Shown here: positions 6,212 through 6,280 of the stretch, in pieces
Layout: the number at the start of each line of letters is the position of its first letter
How positions within the stretch are numbered: position 1 is the stretch's first letter
NCBI GenBank assembly: GCA_023428515.1
Contig: JAEYXI010000315.1
Coordinates: forward strand, 1-6,280
Length of the DNA stretch: 6,280 nucleotides
From: Pseudomonadota bacterium
Lineage (GTDB): Bacteria; Pseudomonadota; Alphaproteobacteria; Rhizobiales; Rhizobiaceae
Direction of reading: 5' to 3'
Made by a program: the position numbers and the translations under genes
Notes under the pieces: model-generated
What the model saw: only the letters and a program-made list of their open reading frames with translations
What the model was told of the DNA's origin: nothing
Databases searched by the model: none

Positions 6212-6280
6212 CGATCAAGTTCTGGTGAACGCTTGGCGTTTGGGGCATACCGGCATTGGATTCTACCGCCCAGGGCGATC

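Larger units (their letters stand above)
5902..6280. other. A+T-rich non-coding region upstream of the ABC transporter
   Basis: I see no convincing gene in these 379 bases. The base composition changes sharply: by hand count 103 of 240 bases are G/C in 6001-6240, far below the coding regions. It should contain the promoter of the minus-strand transporter and possibly that of a plus-strand gene beyond the window. Short palindromes are clustered here: TTGTCGGACAA (6095-6105), GGCCGGCC (6141-6148), ACAATTGT (6163-6170), GTTAAC (6173-6178) and CTTAAC-TTAT-GTTAAG (6196-6211). A run of seven T lies at 6181-6187. An ATG at 6204 stays open to the window end (25 codons) but has no ribosome binding site. 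Confidence 0.6.

Noticed and set aside
6209..6234. Stem-loop AAGCG...CGCTT with an inner TTC/GAA stem
   Set aside because: It needs a 6-base asymmetric bulge and has short stems. It is not distinguishable from chance.
6204..6280. Start of a plus-strand gene at ATG 6204
   Set aside because: The frame is open to the window end, but there is no ribosome binding site and the start lies inside the inverted repeat. 25 codons are too few to judge.

Overview
The window reads as ordinary chromosome from a high-GC alphaproteobacterium. It is most likely a member of the Hyphomicrobiales (rhizobia and relatives, Mesorhizobium-like). This rests on the strong G/C preference at third codon positions, the character of the proteins and the gene types. 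No search was run, so the taxon is inference. There are no RNA genes, CRISPR arrays, insertion sequences or phage genes.

Layout: (1) 21-644 (+), a conserved-looking protein of unknown function whose 5' end is missing or broken; (2) 646-1122 (+), an AHSA1-type SRPBCC protein with a TTG start, one base after the previous stop; (3) 1119-2450 (-), a dihydroorotase-like cyclic amidohydrolase whose stop codon interleaves with that of gene 2; (4) a 76-bp divergent promoter region, 2451-2526; (5) 2527-3384 (+), a YgfZ/Iba57-type folate-binding Fe-S cluster maturation protein; (6) 3384-3998 (+), an HD-domain phosphohydrolase related to YfbR-type 5'-deoxynucleotidases, whose start overlaps the ygfZ stop (TGATG); (7) 4003-5901 (-), a single-chain ABC permease/ATPase of the ABC_membrane_2 (YddA / ABCD / SbmA-BacA-related) type, convergent with gene 6; (8) 5902-6280, an A+T-rich non-coding region with several short palindromes.

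Genes 1 and 2 look like one transcription unit, as do genes 5 and 6. Genes 3 and 5 are divergent from a short shared promoter region. Both convergent junctions (genes 2/3 and 6/7) are so tight that no separate terminators fit between the stop codons. The themes are housekeeping: nucleotide or cyclic-amide metabolism, Fe-S enzyme maintenance, nucleotide hydrolysis and membrane transport.

I do not see a convincing new biological system. The points most worth a second look are the substituted first metal ligand (His to Gln) in the amidohydrolase, the coupled ygfZ-HD pair, the His-rich loop of the transporter, the broken 5' end of gene 1, and two operator-like palindromes upstream of the transporter.
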